This document shows positions 31,879 to 41,520 of a stretch of DNA of 64,000 nucleotides, one piece after another; positions within the stretch are counted from its first letter, which is position 1, and each line of letters opens with the position of its first letter. Both the position numbers and the translations under genes were made by a program. The DNA lies in assembly GCF_000014805.1 (NCBI RefSeq), contig NC_008570.1:4636001-4700000 (forward strand), given 5' to 3'. The notes under the pieces were generated by a model that did no database searches, was not told the origin of the DNA, and saw only the letters and a program-made list of their open reading frames with translations. The DNA is from Aeromonas hydrophila subsp. hydrophila ATCC 7966 (GTDB lineage Bacteria; Pseudomonadota; Gammaproteobacteria; Enterobacterales; Aeromonadaceae).

Positions 31879-32487
31879 TCAGTCTTTCTTGGCCAGCAGG
31901 AATTTCACCAGCTGGTTGAACTGCTCCTGGGAAGTAATGGATTCGATCTTCACCATGTACTTGCCGTTGACCAGGAAGGCCGGCACACCGCGGATGTTGT
32001 AGCTCTCGGTGTTGCGGTCAAACTGGGAGACCATGCCGGAGACGGCGAAGCTGTCGACGGCACCGTCGAACTCCTCGGCCGGTACGCCGTTGTCCACGAA
32101 GATCTGCTTCACGTCGGCACGGCTCTGCGGGTACTGACGCTGGGTGTGGATCTTGTCGAAGATGGCCGGGGTCAGCTTGCCTTCAACATTCAGCAGGCTG
32201 GCAACGGCGTAGGCACGCTGCATCTCCGGACCCATCTCGCGGCCCAGGAAGGCCACCGGGTTTTTCTTCATCGGCACGCCTTCCGGCAGGTTCTTCTTCA
32301 GATCCTCGGCAATCGGCTCGAACTTGGCGCAGTGGGGGCAGTAGTAGGAGAAGAACTCCAGCACTTCCGGTTGGGCGCTACCGGTCTGTTTGACCACATC
32401 GTAGTTGACGCCTTCCTTGAATTCGGGGGCGGCGTGAACCATGGGGATCATCAGCATGGCAGCAAGGAAAAATAGTACTTTTTTCAT
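31879..32487 (-). CDS. dsbA: Thiol:disulfide interchange protein DsbA
   Basis: 202 residues. Signal peptide 1-19 (MVHA-AP). Thioredoxin fold with active-site CPHC in EFFSYYCPHCAKF and cis-Pro in RGVPAFLVNGKY. It introduces disulfides into periplasmic proteins and is reoxidised by DsbB. ATG 32487 follows AGGAAA and opens the signal peptide; the upstream in-frame ATG at 32520 would spoil it. It follows srkA on the same strand, 137 bases apart, the E. coli order (yihE-dsbA). Confidence 0.96.
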   Translation of the reverse strand: MKKVLFFLAAMLMIPMVHAAPEFKEGVNYDVVKQTGSAQPEVLEFFSYYCPHCAKFEPIAEDLKKNLPEGVPMKKNPVAFLGREMGPEMQRAYAVASLLNVEGKLTPAIFDKIHTQRQYPQSRADVKQIFVDNGVPAEEFDGAVDSFAVSGMVSQFDRNTESYNIRGVPAFLVNGKYMVKIESITSQEQFNQLVKFLLAKKD

Positions 32488-32624
32488 GACGTTTCCTGTT
32501 AAGGGATCACTGTGAGGCACGCCCGGCGAACCGAAGCAGTGCCAAGCCTATTGCGTCACCACTGCGCAGTCAATGGTCAAGCTGGGTACGCGAGTCCCGC
32601 CCGCCGCCCGCTCTCTTTCCCTCA

Positions 32625-33614
32625 TCACCAGCCAGGCGTCAGCGTCAGGGGCGGTGCCTTGAGCGCTTCCAGCTGGTCGTGCAGGGTCGCGATCTGCTGG
32701 CGCCAGTAGTGATCGGTGTTGAACCAGGGGAAGTGGCGCGGGAAGGCGGGGTCTTCCCAGCGCCGGGCCAGCCAGGCCATGTAGTGGACGATGCGCATGG
32801 CCCGCAGCGGCTCGATCAGCGCCAGCTCGCGCGGGTCGAACTCCATGAACTCTTCATAGCCCGCCAGCAGGGTATCGAGCTGGATCAATTGCTCGTGACG
32901 CTCGCCGCTCAGCATCATCCAGAGATCCTGGATGGCGGGGCCGCTGCGACAGTCATCGAGATCGACGAACATCGGGCCATCGCGCCAGAGGATGTTGCCC
33001 GGATGGCAGTCGCCATGCAGGGAGATCTGGGCCACGTCCAGGGTCATGGCGTCACTGACATGCTTGATCAGCTCGTCCAGTACCCCGAAGAAGGACTTGG
33101 CCAGCCCGCTCGGCAGCCACTCGCCGGACGCCAGCAGCTGACGCGGCTCGTGCAGCATGCTCTCCACATCGAGCCGGACTCTGTGGTGGAAGGGGCGGCT
33201 GGCCCCTATCTGGTGGATGCGGCCGAGGTAGCGCCCCACCCACTCCAGCTGGTCGAGGTTGTCCACCTCGAACTGGCGTCCTCCCACGCTCTGCCAGATG
33301 GCAAAGGGGTAGCCCAGATGCTCCAGCAGGGTCTCGCCGGCAAAGGCGATGGGGGCGGCAACCGGGATCTCCGCCTCATTGAGGCGGGCGGCAAAGTCGT
33401 GCTCTTCGAGGATCTGGGCCCGGCTCCAGCGACCGGGACGGTAGAACTTCACCACGTAGCGGCGACGATCTTCATCCTGAAACTGGTAGACCCGGTTTTC
33501 GTAGCTGTTGAGTTCGATGAGACCGGAGTCGATACGCAGGCCGCTGAGGTCCAGCGCATCCATGATGAGATCGGGATTGAGGTCGGAATAGTTGAAACGC
33601 ATGTCATCCACCAT
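32625..33614 (-). CDS. srkA: Stress response kinase A (SrkA/YihE)
   Basis: 329 residues, close to E. coli YihE: LNSYENRVYQFQDEDRRRYVVKFYRPGRWSRAQ, SVGGRQFEVDN, catalytic loop LHGDCHPGNILWRDG and metal-binding FVDLDDCRSGPAIQDLWMML. It is a Ser/Thr kinase of the aminoglycoside-phosphotransferase fold that protects against stress-induced death; in enteric bacteria it belongs to the Cpx regulon and shares a transcript with dsbA. Start: ATG 33614 is used; ATG 33602 (MRFNYSDL) is an equally plausible second choice. Confidence 0.95.
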   Translation of the reverse strand: MVDDMRFNYSDLNPDLIMDALDLSGLRIDSGLIELNSYENRVYQFQDEDRRRYVVKFYRPGRWSRAQILEEHDFAARLNEAEIPVAAPIAFAGETLLEHLGYPFAIWQSVGGRQFEVDNLDQLEWVGRYLGRIHQIGASRPFHHRVRLDVESMLHEPRQLLASGEWLPSGLAKSFFGVLDELIKHVSDAMTLDVAQISLHGDCHPGNILWRDGPMFVDLDDCRSGPAIQDLWMMLSGERHEQLIQLDTLLAGYEEFMEFDPRELALIEPLRAMRIVHYMAWLARRWEDPAFPRHFPWFNTDHYWRQQIATLHDQLEALKAPPLTLTPGW

Positions 33615-33705
33615 GAGAAAGGGGCGCCGTTGCGCCCCATTCTATCACTACTGCTTATCATTGCCGCGCCCGATGACCGGCTAAAACCGGCCATGGCGGC
33701 AGCGG

Positions 33706-35154
33706 TCACAGCCGGCTGATGAACTTGCTGGGCTGGCGCAGGATCCCCTTGCTGTCGTCCGCGGCCACCCCTTCGCGTTTGAGCACGAAACGGATGTCCA
33801 GGGTCGGCTTCTTCAGATTGAAGGGGTCGACCGCTACGCTCACCGGCAGGGTGAAGATTTCCCCTGGTTTGAGAGTCACCTCGCGCGGGCCGAACCATTC
33901 GTGCTCCGGCAGCCCCTCCACATCCAGCTGATAGGTCTGGGGATGCAGGGTCTTGTTGAGGATCTTGAGGGTGTAGGTGTTCTCGATGAGCCCCTCGCTG
34001 TTCTCGCGGAACAGCTGGTTGCGATCCCGCAGGATATCGAGCCCCATCGGCATGATGGACATGGCGTTGTAGACGAACACCCCCAGCATCACCGCCATCA
34101 CCAGGCCATAGCCAATCAGCTTGGGCCGCGCCACGTGGGTGGAGTCGTTGGCCAGCTTGTGCTCGGTGGTGTAGCTGATGAGCCCCTTCGGATAGCCCAT
34201 CCGCTCCATGGTCTGATCGCAGGCATCGACGCAGGCGCCGCAGTTGATGCACTCGTATTGCAGGCCGTCGCGGATGTCGATGCCGGTCGGGCAGACCTGC
34301 ACGCAGAGGTCGCAGTCGATGCAGTCCCCCAGCCCCAGCGCCTTGGGATCGGCCTTGCGGGCACGGGCGCCACGGGTTTCACCGCGCTTGGCGTCATAGC
34401 CGACGATGAAGGTGTCCTTGTCGAACATGGCGGACTGGAAGCGAGCATACGGACACATGTGAATGCACATGATGGCGCGCATCCAGCCGGCGTTGCCGTA
34501 GGTACAGGCGGCGAACAGCACCACCCAGAAGATGACCCAGCCGCTGGCCTGCAGGGTGAAGAAGTCCGGCACCAGCTGGAACACATCCTGAAAGTAGGCG
34601 ACGAAGGTGAGGCCGGTACCCAGCGACAGCAGGATCCAGGCCAGATGCTTGGCCCCCTTGCGGGCCAGCTTCTCGGCGTTCCAGGGCGAGGCATCCAGCT
34701 TGCGGCGCTTGTTGGCCGCCCCTTCCAGCTTCTCTTCGAACCAGATGAACATGAAGGTCCACACCGTCTGCGGGCAGAGATAGCCACACCAGACCCGGCC
34801 GAGGAAGGTGGTCACGAAGAAGAGCCCGAAGGCGGCGATCATGAAGATCCAGGCCAGCAGGGTCAGATCCTGCGGCCAGATGGTGGCACCGAAGATGTGG
34901 AACTGCTGGTGACCGATGTCGAACAGCACGGCCTGGCGACCGTCATAGCGCAACCAGGGAATGGCGACGAAGAGCACCACGAAGAACCAGCCCATGGCCT
35001 TGCGCACCCGCTGCCAGTAGCCGGTCTGGGCCCTCACGTAGATGCGGTTGCCGGGATTGAACCTGTCATCGCTCGCTTTGAAGGTATTGGGGTTGTATGT
35101 CCCCGTTACATCGCCGGTGACATCCTTGATATCGATCTTGTCCTGGTCGGCCAT
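33706..35154 (-). CDS. ccoG: Cytochrome c oxidase accessory protein CcoG (RdxA/FixG)
   Basis: 482 residues. Membrane helices around 55-80, 85-110, 155-185 and 190-215, then ferredoxin-type cysteine clusters CIDCDLCVQVCP and CINCGACVDACDQ, a further helix near 340, and a C-terminal Ig-like domain (ENTYTLKILNKTLHPQTY). WCGYLCPQTVW is a NapH/CcoG signature. CcoG is a Cu(II) reductase for assembly of cbb3-type cytochrome oxidase, which supports growth at low oxygen. Start ATG 35154 (MADQDK); a GTG at 35172 is in frame. A TATAAT box lies at 35194-35199. No FNR half-sites are obvious. ccoNOPQ is not in the window. Confidence 0.94.
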   Translation of the reverse strand: MADQDKIDIKDVTGDVTGTYNPNTFKASDDRFNPGNRIYVRAQTGYWQRVRKAMGWFFVVLFVAIPWLRYDGRQAVLFDIGHQQFHIFGATIWPQDLTLLAWIFMIAAFGLFFVTTFLGRVWCGYLCPQTVWTFMFIWFEEKLEGAANKRRKLDASPWNAEKLARKGAKHLAWILLSLGTGLTFVAYFQDVFQLVPDFFTLQASGWVIFWVVLFAACTYGNAGWMRAIMCIHMCPYARFQSAMFDKDTFIVGYDAKRGETRGARARKADPKALGLGDCIDCDLCVQVCPTGIDIRDGLQYECINCGACVDACDQTMERMGYPKGLISYTTEHKLANDSTHVARPKLIGYGLVMAVMLGVFVYNAMSIMPMGLDILRDRNQLFRENSEGLIENTYTLKILNKTLHPQTYQLDVEGLPEHEWFGPREVTLKPGEIFTLPVSVAVDPFNLKKPTLDIRFVLKREGVAADDSKGILRQPSKFISRL

Positions 35155-35270
35155 TGCAACACTTCGCTCCACTCATTAATTGTTATGGAGCGGATTATAT
35201 CTTAAACAGCCTGCTAATTGTGTGGGTAAAATGTATCTAATGTTCGAGTGGCGTCGCAATTTCAAGCAAC

Positions 35271-35307
35271 AAAAAAGACGTATCGCCAGTTGACGAAACG
35301 CCTTTTT
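35271..35307. terminator. Terminator between yihD and ccoG
   Basis: AAAAAGACGT (35272-35281) pairs with ACGCCTTTTT (35298-35307) with one G-T pair; inner bases extend the stem. T-runs occur on both strands. It ends the yihD message before the ccoG promoter. Confidence 0.7.
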
Positions 35308-35353
35308 GAGAGATTCTTTTGAACACCAACAAAGGCTCCACCTGGAGCAATTT

Positions 35354-35617
35354 TTACTTGATGCCGCGAGCCTTGAGCAGGGCTTCCTTGAAGTCGGGCA
35401 CGTGATCCTTGGCCAGGCCGGGGATCATCGCCTGCTTGTCGGATTCCCGCATCTTGAGGTGATAGATCAGCATGTCGTCGGTCAGCTCGGACAGAGGACC
35501 TTCAAATCCCGCTTCCTCGGCCAGTTTGGCAACAAACTGCACCAGGCTGAGATCCTGTTCCTTGATCCAGGCAGGCTGCAACAACTCCAGCAGCTCTTCG
35601 ATACGATGACATTGCAT
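35354..35617 (-). CDS. yihD: YihD family protein (DUF1040)
   Basis: 87 residues, alignable end to end with E. coli Yih[53 protein letters not shown] and [11 protein letters not shown]. Small acidic cytoplasmic helical protein of unknown function. In E. coli it sits near yihE-dsbA, and here it lies on the same strand close to srkA. It starts 30 bases after the diguanylate cyclase stop, so the two may share a transcript. Confidence 0.93.
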   Translation of the reverse strand: MQCHRIEELLELLQPAWIKEQDLSLVQFVAKLAEEAGFEGPLSELTDDMLIYHLKMRESDKQAMIPGLAKDHVPDFKEALLKARGIK

Positions 35618-35647
35618 AGACGACCTCTTTAATCTGTCTTGTGAAAC

Positions 35648-36802
35648 TCAGGCAACCTTACCCATCAAGGCTACTTCGATACGATCCCGCCCATTATGCT
35701 TGGCCTGGTAGAGGGCCGCATCCGCTTTTTGAATCAGCTCGCTGATGGAGAGGCTCTGATCCGGCACCAGGGTCGCCACCCCGAAGCTGCAGCTGACCCG
35801 GCCGGAAACCAGGGATTTCTGATGGGGAATGCTCAAATCCTTCAGCGCCACCCGCACGTTCTCGGCGATCTGCAGCGCCCCCTGCATGCTGGTACAGGGC
35901 AGCAACAGGGCGAACTCCTCGCCGCCATAGCGGGCGGCGAGATCGTCCTCGCGCCGCTGCACTTCGGCCAGCAGACCCGCCACCTGCTGCAGACACTCGT
36001 CACCCAGCTGATGGCCATAGAGGTCGTTGAATTGCTTGAAGTAGTCCACATCCACCAGCACCAGTGACAGGGGCGCCCGGGCCCGGTGACAGCGACGCCA
36101 GGCGCGTTCGAGGCAGTAGTCGAGGTGGGCCCGGTTGGCGATGCCGGTCAGCCCGTCCAAGCGGGAGGTGAGCTTGAGGTGCTCGGAGACCGCCTTCAGC
36201 TCGGCCACCAGATCGGCGTTGGAGAAACGGTGATAAAGCGAGGCCACCTGATCCCGCCGCAGGCGGCGCAGCAGGGTCGGCAGGAAGACGAACAGGTAGC
36301 CCGCCAGCATGCAGGAGACGATCCGCTCCTGCTCGTTGCCCGCCCCCAGCTCGAACAGCATGGCCAGCCCGAGCGGCAAGACGGCGCCGTAGAGCGAGCG
36401 GCGGCTGCCAAACAGCATGATGGCGCTGCCGGTGAGGATCAGGCTGGAGAGCATCATCATGGCCGCGCGATAGGTATCGGGCAGCTTGTCCATATAAAGC
36501 AGCACGCCCAGGGCCCAGATGATGGAGGTGATGGTCACCCCGATGAAGAGCTCGCGCTCCAGCACCGGCAGCGGAATCTGGGCCAGCCTGGGCTGGCGCC
36601 AGCGCAGGTGCCAACCTCGGCAGATCAGCAGCAGCAACACCCCGGCCAGCCAGCCGAGCGCCTCGGCGGCGGGCAGGTAGTCGTGGAACAGCAGGCTCCA
36701 GCCAAGCGCCAGCAGACCCAAGCAAGGCAGGCTGAATGAGGCGTGGGTATAGAGCTGGGCCATGATGGCCTGCTTCACCTGACGTGTCACACTCTGGGTC
36801 AA
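35648..36802 (-). CDS. Membrane-bound diguanylate cyclase (GGDEF)
   Basis: 384 residues. The N-terminal 190 residues carry about six hydrophobic helices (GLLALGWSLLFHDYL, ALGWLAGVLLLLICRGW, LFIGVTITSIIWALGVLLYM and others) with no other sensor domain recognised. A GGDEF domain follows, with active-site ARYGGEEF and, five residues before it, an RxxD inhibitory site (REDD), so it probably makes cyclic di-GMP with product feedback. Start is TTG 36802: AGGGAG lies eight bases upstream, a better site than any near the first in-frame ATG at residue 14. Downstream gene yihD is 30 bases away. Confidence 0.92.
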   Translation of the reverse strand: MTQSVTRQVKQAIMAQLYTHASFSLPCLGLLALGWSLLFHDYLPAAEALGWLAGVLLLLICRGWHLRWRQPRLAQIPLPVLERELFIGVTITSIIWALGVLLYMDKLPDTYRAAMMMLSSLILTGSAIMLFGSRRSLYGAVLPLGLAMLFELGAGNEQERIVSCMLAGYLFVFLPTLLRRLRRDQVASLYHRFSNADLVAELKAVSEHLKLTSRLDGLTGIANRAHLDYCLERAWRRCHRARAPLSLVLVDVDYFKQFNDLYGHQLGDECLQQVAGLLAEVQRREDDLAARYGGEEFALLLPCTSMQGALQIAENVRVALKDLSIPHQKSLVSGRVSCSFGVATLVPDQSLSISELIQKADAALYQAKHNGRDRIEVALMGKVA

Positions 36803-36928
36803 CTGCGTACTCCCTGTACAAGAGCCGCACAGTCTACCACTACCCCTTCGGAGCCAACAATAAAACGTCCGTTATTAAGCGGTTAGTCAGTCGATGATGC
36901 CAGGCCCCAGCCTGCCGGCAGAGACGGC

Positions 36929-37318
36929 TCAGCCGCGCTCCAGCTCGTCGAGGATAGGGCACTCTGGGTTTTCATCCCCGTGGCAGCAGCCGACCAGCCC
37001 CTCGAGGGAGCTGAGCATGGCCTGCAAGCCAGCGATGCGGGCGCGCAGATCGACGATCTTCTCCTGCGCCAGCTTCTTCACCTGAGCGCTGGTTCTGTGC
37101 TCGTCCCGATAGAGCGCCAGCAGCTCCTGGCACTCCTCCAGGTTGAAGCCGGTCTCCCGCGCCCGCTTGACGAAACGCAGCTCGCGCAGCGCCCCCTCGG
37201 TGTAACTGCGGTAGCCGTTGTCGCTGCGGACCGGCGCCGAGATGAGGCCGATGCTCTCGTAGTAGCGAATGGTCTTGGCGGTCAGTCCCGTCGCCTTGGC
37301 TACCTTGCTGATGTTCAT
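36929..37318 (-). CDS. cueR: Cu(I)-responsive MerR-family regulator CueR
   Basis: 129 residues. N-terminal MerR helix-turn-helix (MNISKVAKATGLTAKTIRYYESIGLI, NGYRSYTEGALRELRFVKRARETGF), a coiled-coil, and the metal-binding loop GCCHGDENPECPI with the two CueR cysteines. It activates copA when Cu(I) is present. ATG 37318 follows GGAG. The gene starts 10 bases after copA stops; so copA is upstream of cueR and both are read from the promoter before copA. In many enterobacteria cueR is divergent, so this tandem order gives positive feedback. Confidence 0.93.
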   Translation of the reverse strand: MNISKVAKATGLTAKTIRYYESIGLISAPVRSDNGYRSYTEGALRELRFVKRARETGFNLEECQELLALYRDEHRTSAQVKKLAQEKIVDLRARIAGLQAMLSSLEGLVGCCHGDENPECPILDELERG

Positions 37319-37328
37319 GGATGACTCC

Positions 37329-39749
37329 TTAACGGTTCGATTCTGTGCTGACATGGGCGAGAGCCCGCGGCTGCCAGCGTTTCAATAGCAGGGAATTGCT
37401 CAATACTGTGATGCTGCTCAAGGCCATGGCCGCCCCCGCCAGCTCGGGGCTGAGGTAACCCAGCGCCGCCAGCGGAATGCCGATAATGTTGAACACGAAG
37501 GCCCAGAACAGGTTCTGCTGGATGGTGCGCCAGGTGGCTGCCGAGATGTCGATGGCATCGGCCACCAGCCGCGGGTCAGACCGCATCAGGGTGATGGAGG
37601 CGGTCTCCATCGCCACATCGGAGCCGGAGCCCATGGCGATCCCCACATCCGCCGCCGCCAGCGCCGGGGCGTCGTTCACCCCGTCCCCCACCATGGCGAC
37701 CAGCCCGCTGGTTTGCGCCCGCAGCGCCTCCACTTTCTCCACCTTGCCGGCCGGCAGCACTGAGTCGAAGGCCCCGTCCAGCCCCAGCTTGGCGGCGATA
37801 TGGGCCACCGGTGCCGGCGCATCACCGCTCACCAGCCAGCTGGCGATGCCGCGCTGACGCAGGGTGGCGATGGCATCCGGGCTCTCGGGGCGCAGGGTAT
37901 CCGCCAATGCGGCTATGCCGGCCACCACGCCGTCGATGGCCACCCAGACCCGGGTCGCGCCGTCGGCGGCTTGTTCATCCTGTTGTGGCGGTTCAATACC
38001 GAGCTGGGCCAGCAAAGAGCCATTGCCGATGGCGACCCTGTGGCCGGCGACCTGACCGACAATACCGGCCCCGACCCGCACCTCCACCGCCTCCGGCTGA
38101 GGCAGCGTAGCCTCCTTGCCGACTGCCTCGCGCATGGCCAGCGCCAGCGGGTGTTCGCTCGCCTGCTGCAGGGCGGCGGCGAGGCGCAGTTGCTCGTCGT
38201 TGCCGCTCCAGCTGGCCAGCACCGGCCGGCCCTGGGTCAGGGTGCCGGTCTTGTCGAAGATCAGCGCCTTGATGGCGTGGGCCTTCTGCAGGGTATCGAC
38301 ATCCTTGATCAGAATGCCGTGGCGCGCCGCCACCCCGGTACCGGTGACAATGGCCGCCGGCGTCGCCAACCCCAGCGCACAGGGACAGGCGATCACCAGC
38401 ACAGCCACCGCCGCCAGCAGCGCCTGACCGAAGTCGTTGCTGATGGCGTACCACACCAGCAGGGTGAACAGGGCGATGGCCATCACCACCGGCACGAACA
38501 CGGCGGAGACCTTGTCCACCAGCTGCTGCAGCGGCGCCTTGCCCATCTGGGCGTTTTCCACCAGTGCGATGATCTTGCTGAGGCTGGAGTCCTCCCCCAC
38601 GGTAGTGGCTTCAATTTCCAGCACGCCGGAGCGGTTGATGGCGCCGCCCAGCACCTTGTCGCCCTCGCCGCGGGGCACTGGCAGGCTCTCGCCGGTGAGG
38701 ATCGACTCGTCCAGCTCGCTGGCGCCGCTCACGATTCTGCCATCCACCGGCACCCGCTCACCCACCAGTACCCGCAACCGATCGCCGCGCAGCACCTCGT
38801 CGATGGCCACGCTCTGCCAGCTCTCGCCACGCCAGACGGTGGCCGTTTCCGGCCGCAGCGCCATCAGTTCGCGAATGGCGGACTGTGTGCTGCGTCTGGC
38901 CCGTGCCTCCAGCAACTTGCCGAGAGAGATCAGGGTGATGATGATGGCGCTCGCCTCGAAATAGAGCTGGCCGCTGGCGGCCATCCCCAGGGTCAACAGT
39001 AGATAGAGGCTGTAGAAGTAGGCCGCACTGGTACCGGTTGCCACCAGCACATCCATGTTGGCGGAGCGGTTCTTGATGGCGAGCCAGGCACCGCGATAGA
39101 AGCGGGCGCCGATCCAGAACTGCACCGGGGTGGCGAGCACCAGCTCCAGCCAGGCAGGCAGATGCCAGGGCAGCAGACCGGCCATGGCCAGCATGCCCGC
39201 CAGCAGCGGCAGGGTCAGCAGGGCCGAGACGATGACCCGGGTCTGCGCCTGACGGGCGCTGGCGGCCTCCTGCGCTTCCCGCTCCAGCAACTGCTGACGG
39301 CGGCCGCTGGCCGAGCCCTGCGCCAGCTGGGCGCCAAAGCCGAGCGCCTCGATCTGCTCGCGCAGGCCTGCGGGCGTCTGCATCCCGGGTACCAGCACAA
39401 TACGGGCCTGCTCGATGGAGAAGTTGACGTCGGCGGAGATGACGCCGGGCAGCGCCGCCAGCATCTTGTTCAGGCGGGCCGAGCAACCGGCACAGGTCAT
39501 GCCGGTTATTTGAAACAGTATGGTCTCGCTGCCGTAGTCGTAACCCTGCGCTTTGATGCTCTCCAGCACCGCCGGCAAACGGTCGGGGCTGGCAAGGTCG
39601 ATGGCGGCCTGTTCCAGTGCGAAGTTGACGGTCGCCTGCACCCCGTCGAGCTTGTTGAGGGCGGTCGTGATGCGGCCGGCGCAGTTGGCGCAGCTCATGC
39701 CGCTGAGCGGCAACTGCAGATGAATGGGTGATTGAAGATGAGTGGTCAT
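37329..39749 (-). CDS. copA: Copper-exporting P1B-type ATPase CopA
   Basis: 806 residues. Two N-terminal heavy-metal-binding domains with GMSCANCAGR and GMTCAGCSARL; eight predicted membrane helices; CPC motif in IACPCALG; phosphorylation site DKTGTLTQG; TGES in LTGESLPVP; hinge GDGVNDAPAL. It pumps Cu(I) from cytoplasm to periplasm. ATG 39749 follows GGGGAGGAA; an ATG at 39797 would run through the promoter. The promoter with a CueR-type dyad is directly upstream. cueR is the following gene. Confidence 0.96.
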   Translation of the reverse strand: MTTHLQSPIHLQLPLSGMSCANCAGRITTALNKLDGVQATVNFALEQAAIDLASPDRLPAVLESIKAQGYDYGSETILFQITGMTCAGCSARLNKMLAALPGVISADVNFSIEQARIVLVPGMQTPAGLREQIEALGFGAQLAQGSASGRRQQLLEREAQEAASARQAQTRVIVSALLTLPLLAGMLAMAGLLPWHLPAWLELVLATPVQFWIGARFYRGAWLAIKNRSANMDVLVATGTSAAYFYSLYLLLTLGMAASGQLYFEASAIIITLISLGKLLEARARRSTQSAIRELMALRPETATVWRGESWQSVAIDEVLRGDRLRVLVGERVPVDGRIVSGASELDESILTGESLPVPRGEGDKVLGGAINRSGVLEIEATTVGEDSSLSKIIALVENAQMGKAPLQQLVDKVSAVFVPVVMAIALFTLLVWYAISNDFGQALLAAVAVLVIACPCALGLATPAAIVTGTGVAARHGILIKDVDTLQKAHAIKALIFDKTGTLTQGRPVLASWSGNDEQLRLAAALQQASEHPLALAMREAVGKEATLPQPEAVEVRVGAGIVGQVAGHRVAIGNGSLLAQLGIEPPQQDEQAADGATRVWVAIDGVVAGIAALADTLRPESPDAIATLRQRGIASWLVSGDAPAPVAHIAAKLGLDGAFDSVLPAGKVEKVEALRAQTSGLVAMVGDGVNDAPALAAADVGIAMGSGSDVAMETASITLMRSDPRLVADAIDISAATWRTIQQNLFWAFVFNIIGIPLAALGYLSPELAGAAMALSSITVLSNSLLLKRWQPRALAHVSTESNR

Positions 39750-39797
39750 GTTGTTCCTCCCCGGAACCAGTCGGCCAGAATGAGCGCCGACCAACAA

Positions 39798-39828
39798 ACC
39801 CTAACCTTTACTGTAAGGGTAAACTCAA
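39798..39828 (-). promoter_or_regulatory. copA promoter with CueR-type dyad in a 19-bp spacer
   Basis: On the minus strand TTGAGT (39823-39828) and TAGGGT (39798-39803) are 19 bases apart, the unusually long spacer of MerR-type promoters. The spacer holds the dyad ACCTTTAC-T-GTAAGGGT (39804-39820), one mismatch from perfect, close to the CueR operator form ACCTT...AAGGT. Confidence 0.8.
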
Positions 39829-39852
39829 GCCACATGATCCACTTTTTGCGGA

Positions 39853-39898
39853 TGAAAAAAACGGTGCCCGTTTGCTGCCAGAGAGCAAACGGGCACCG
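39853..39898 (-). terminator. Terminator after pyrE
   Basis: Strong stem CGGTGCCCGTTTGCT...AGCAAACGGGCACCG (39862-39898, loop seven bases), followed on the minus strand by a T-run (AAAAAA at 39855-39861). Confidence 0.9.
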
Positions 39899-39929
39899 CC
39901 TTCAACGATTGTGCGGTGTGAGCGGTGAC

Positions 39930-40583
39930 TCAGATACCGTACTGGGTGCGGTAAGCCTTCATGGCGGCCAGTTGCGCCGCCAACTCCGGCTGCTCGGCCT
40001 GCTTCTCTTCCAGATACTGGATCAGATCGCTCATCTGGATGATGGCGATGATGTGGGCGCCGTAGTCACGCTCCACTTCCTGAATGGCGGAAAGCTCGCC
40101 CTTGCCCTTCTCCTGACGGTCCAGCGCGATCAGTACGCCGGCCAGGGAGGCGCCGTTGGCCTGGATCAGATCCATGGATTCGCGGATGGCGGTGCCGGCA
40201 GTGATGACGTCATCCACCAGCATGATCCGCCCCTTGAGCGGGCTGCCCACCAGATTGCCGCCCTCGCCGTGATCCTTGGCCTCCTTGCGGTTGAAACACC
40301 AAGGCACGTCCACGTCGTGCTGCTCCACCAGCTGTACCGCGGTGGCGGAAGCGATGGGGATCCCCTTGTAGGCCGGGCCAAACAGCACATCAAACTCGAT
40401 GCCGGCATCCATCAGGGCGGCGGCATAGACGCGGCCGAGACGGGCCAGATCGCGGCCGCTGTTGAACAGACCGGCGTTGAAGAAGTAGGGGCTTTTACGA
40501 CCGGATTTCAGGGTAAATTCACCGAATTTGAGGACCTGCTTCTCCAGGGCGAACTCGATAAATTGACGCTGGTAGGCTTTCAT
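39930..40583 (-). CDS. pyrE: Orotate phosphoribosyltransferase
   Basis: 217 residues. Makes orotidine 5'-phosphate from orotate and PRPP in pyrimidine synthesis. PRPP-binding motif [16 protein letters not shown], flexible loop with [14 protein letters not shown], and [16 protein letters not shown] near the N-terminus. ATG 40583. It follows rph on the same strand across an attenuator hairpin, as in E. coli, where UTP-sensitive coupling of transcription and translation through the rph-pyrE region controls expression. Confidence 0.97.
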   Translation of the reverse strand: MKAYQRQFIEFALEKQVLKFGEFTLKSGRKSPYFFNAGLFNSGRDLARLGRVYAAALMDAGIEFDVLFGPAYKGIPIASATAVQLVEQHDVDVPWCFNRKEAKDHGEGGNLVGSPLKGRIMLVDDVITAGTAIRESMDLIQANGASLAGVLIALDRQEKGKGELSAIQEVERDYGAHIIAIIQMSDLIQYLEEKQAEQPELAAQLAAMKAYRTQYGI

Positions 40584-40625
40584 TCTGGCTCCTTGCTTGG
40601 CTTGTCGTTTACTTTCGTGGGGTAT

Positions 40626-40653
40626 AAAAAAACGCGGTCAATGCCGCGTTTTT
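40626..40653. terminator. rph-pyrE intercistronic attenuator
   Basis: AAAAACGCGG-TCAATG-CCGCGTTTTT (40628-40653), with a further T-run on the minus strand, directly after the rph stop. This is the position of the E. coli pyrE attenuator. Confidence 0.87.
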
Positions 40654-40657
40654 AAAA

Positions 40658-41374
40658 TCATGCAAGTGACTGCTTCTGCAGCGCAATGATGTCGGCGATG
40701 CCGCCCTTGGCGAGCGCCAGCATCTCCAGCAGCTCTTCATGGGTGAAGGGTTCGGCCTCCGCGGTGCCCTGCACCTCGATGATGCGACCATCTTCGGTCA
40801 TCACCACGTTCATGTCGGTCTCGGCGGCGGAGTCTTCGATGTACTCCAGATCGCAGATGGCTTCGCCCTGATACATGCCGACGGAGACGGCCGCGATCAT
40901 CTGCTTGAGCGGGCTCTGCTTGAGCATGCCCTTCTCGACCATCCAGTTCAGCGCATCCACCAGCGCCACGCAGGCACCTGTAATGGCGGCGGTGCGGGTG
41001 CCACCGTCGGCCTGCAGCACGTCGCAGTCAACTGTGATGGAGTGTTCGCCCAGCGCGGTCAGGTCTACCGCCGCGCGCAGGGAGCGGGCGATCAGCCGGG
41101 AGATCTCCAGAGTGCGGCCGCTCTGCTTGCCGGAGGCCGCTTCGCGATTCATCCGGGAGTGGGTGGAGCGCGGCAGCATGCCGTACTCGGCGGTCACCCA
41201 GCCCTGATTCTTCCCTTTCAGGAAGCGCGGCACGCTGGTGTCGACGCTGGCGGTGCAGAGCACGCGGGTGTTGCCGAATTCCACCAGCACGGACCCTTCA
41301 GCATGCTTGGTGAAGTGGCGGGTAATGGTGACCGGACGAAGCTGCGCGGCAGTGCGATCGCTGGGACGTGACAT
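40658..41374 (-). CDS. rph: Ribonuclease PH
   Basis: 238 residues. Phosphate-dependent 3' exoribonuclease that trims tRNA precursors. Motifs: [67 protein letters not shown]. The frame is complete, unlike E. coli K-12 where a frameshift in rph reduces pyrE expression. ATG 41374 (MSRPSDRT) is the family start; a longer frame from 41431 would enter the shared promoter region with yicC. Confidence 0.96.
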   Translation of the reverse strand: MSRPSDRTAAQLRPVTITRHFTKHAEGSVLVEFGNTRVLCTASVDTSVPRFLKGKNQGWVTAEYGMLPRSTHSRMNREAASGKQSGRTLEISRLIARSLRAAVDLTALGEHSITVDCDVLQADGGTRTAAITGACVALVDALNWMVEKGMLKQSPLKQMIAAVSVGMYQGEAICDLEYIEDSAAETDMNVVMTEDGRIIEVQGTAEAEPFTHEELLEMLALAKGGIADIIALQKQSLA

Positions 41375-41520
41375 GGGACGGACCTCTGGGCTGGCTGAAT
41401 TGGCGCAGGAGTATAAGTGATCCCAGCCCAAATATCAGCCGCTAAAACCACGCTGTCGGCTGACGGAGCAGGGCTGGCTGAGTATACTGGCCCCACACTT
41501 CATCAAGCCCGGAACAATCA

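Noticed and set aside
33901..35205. Plus-strand frame of 434 codons opposite ccoG
   Set aside because: Antisense shadow; CcoG motifs are on the minus strand.
35173..35270. FNR or ArcA site upstream of ccoG
   Set aside because: Looked for TTGAT-N4-ATCAA; no acceptable match.
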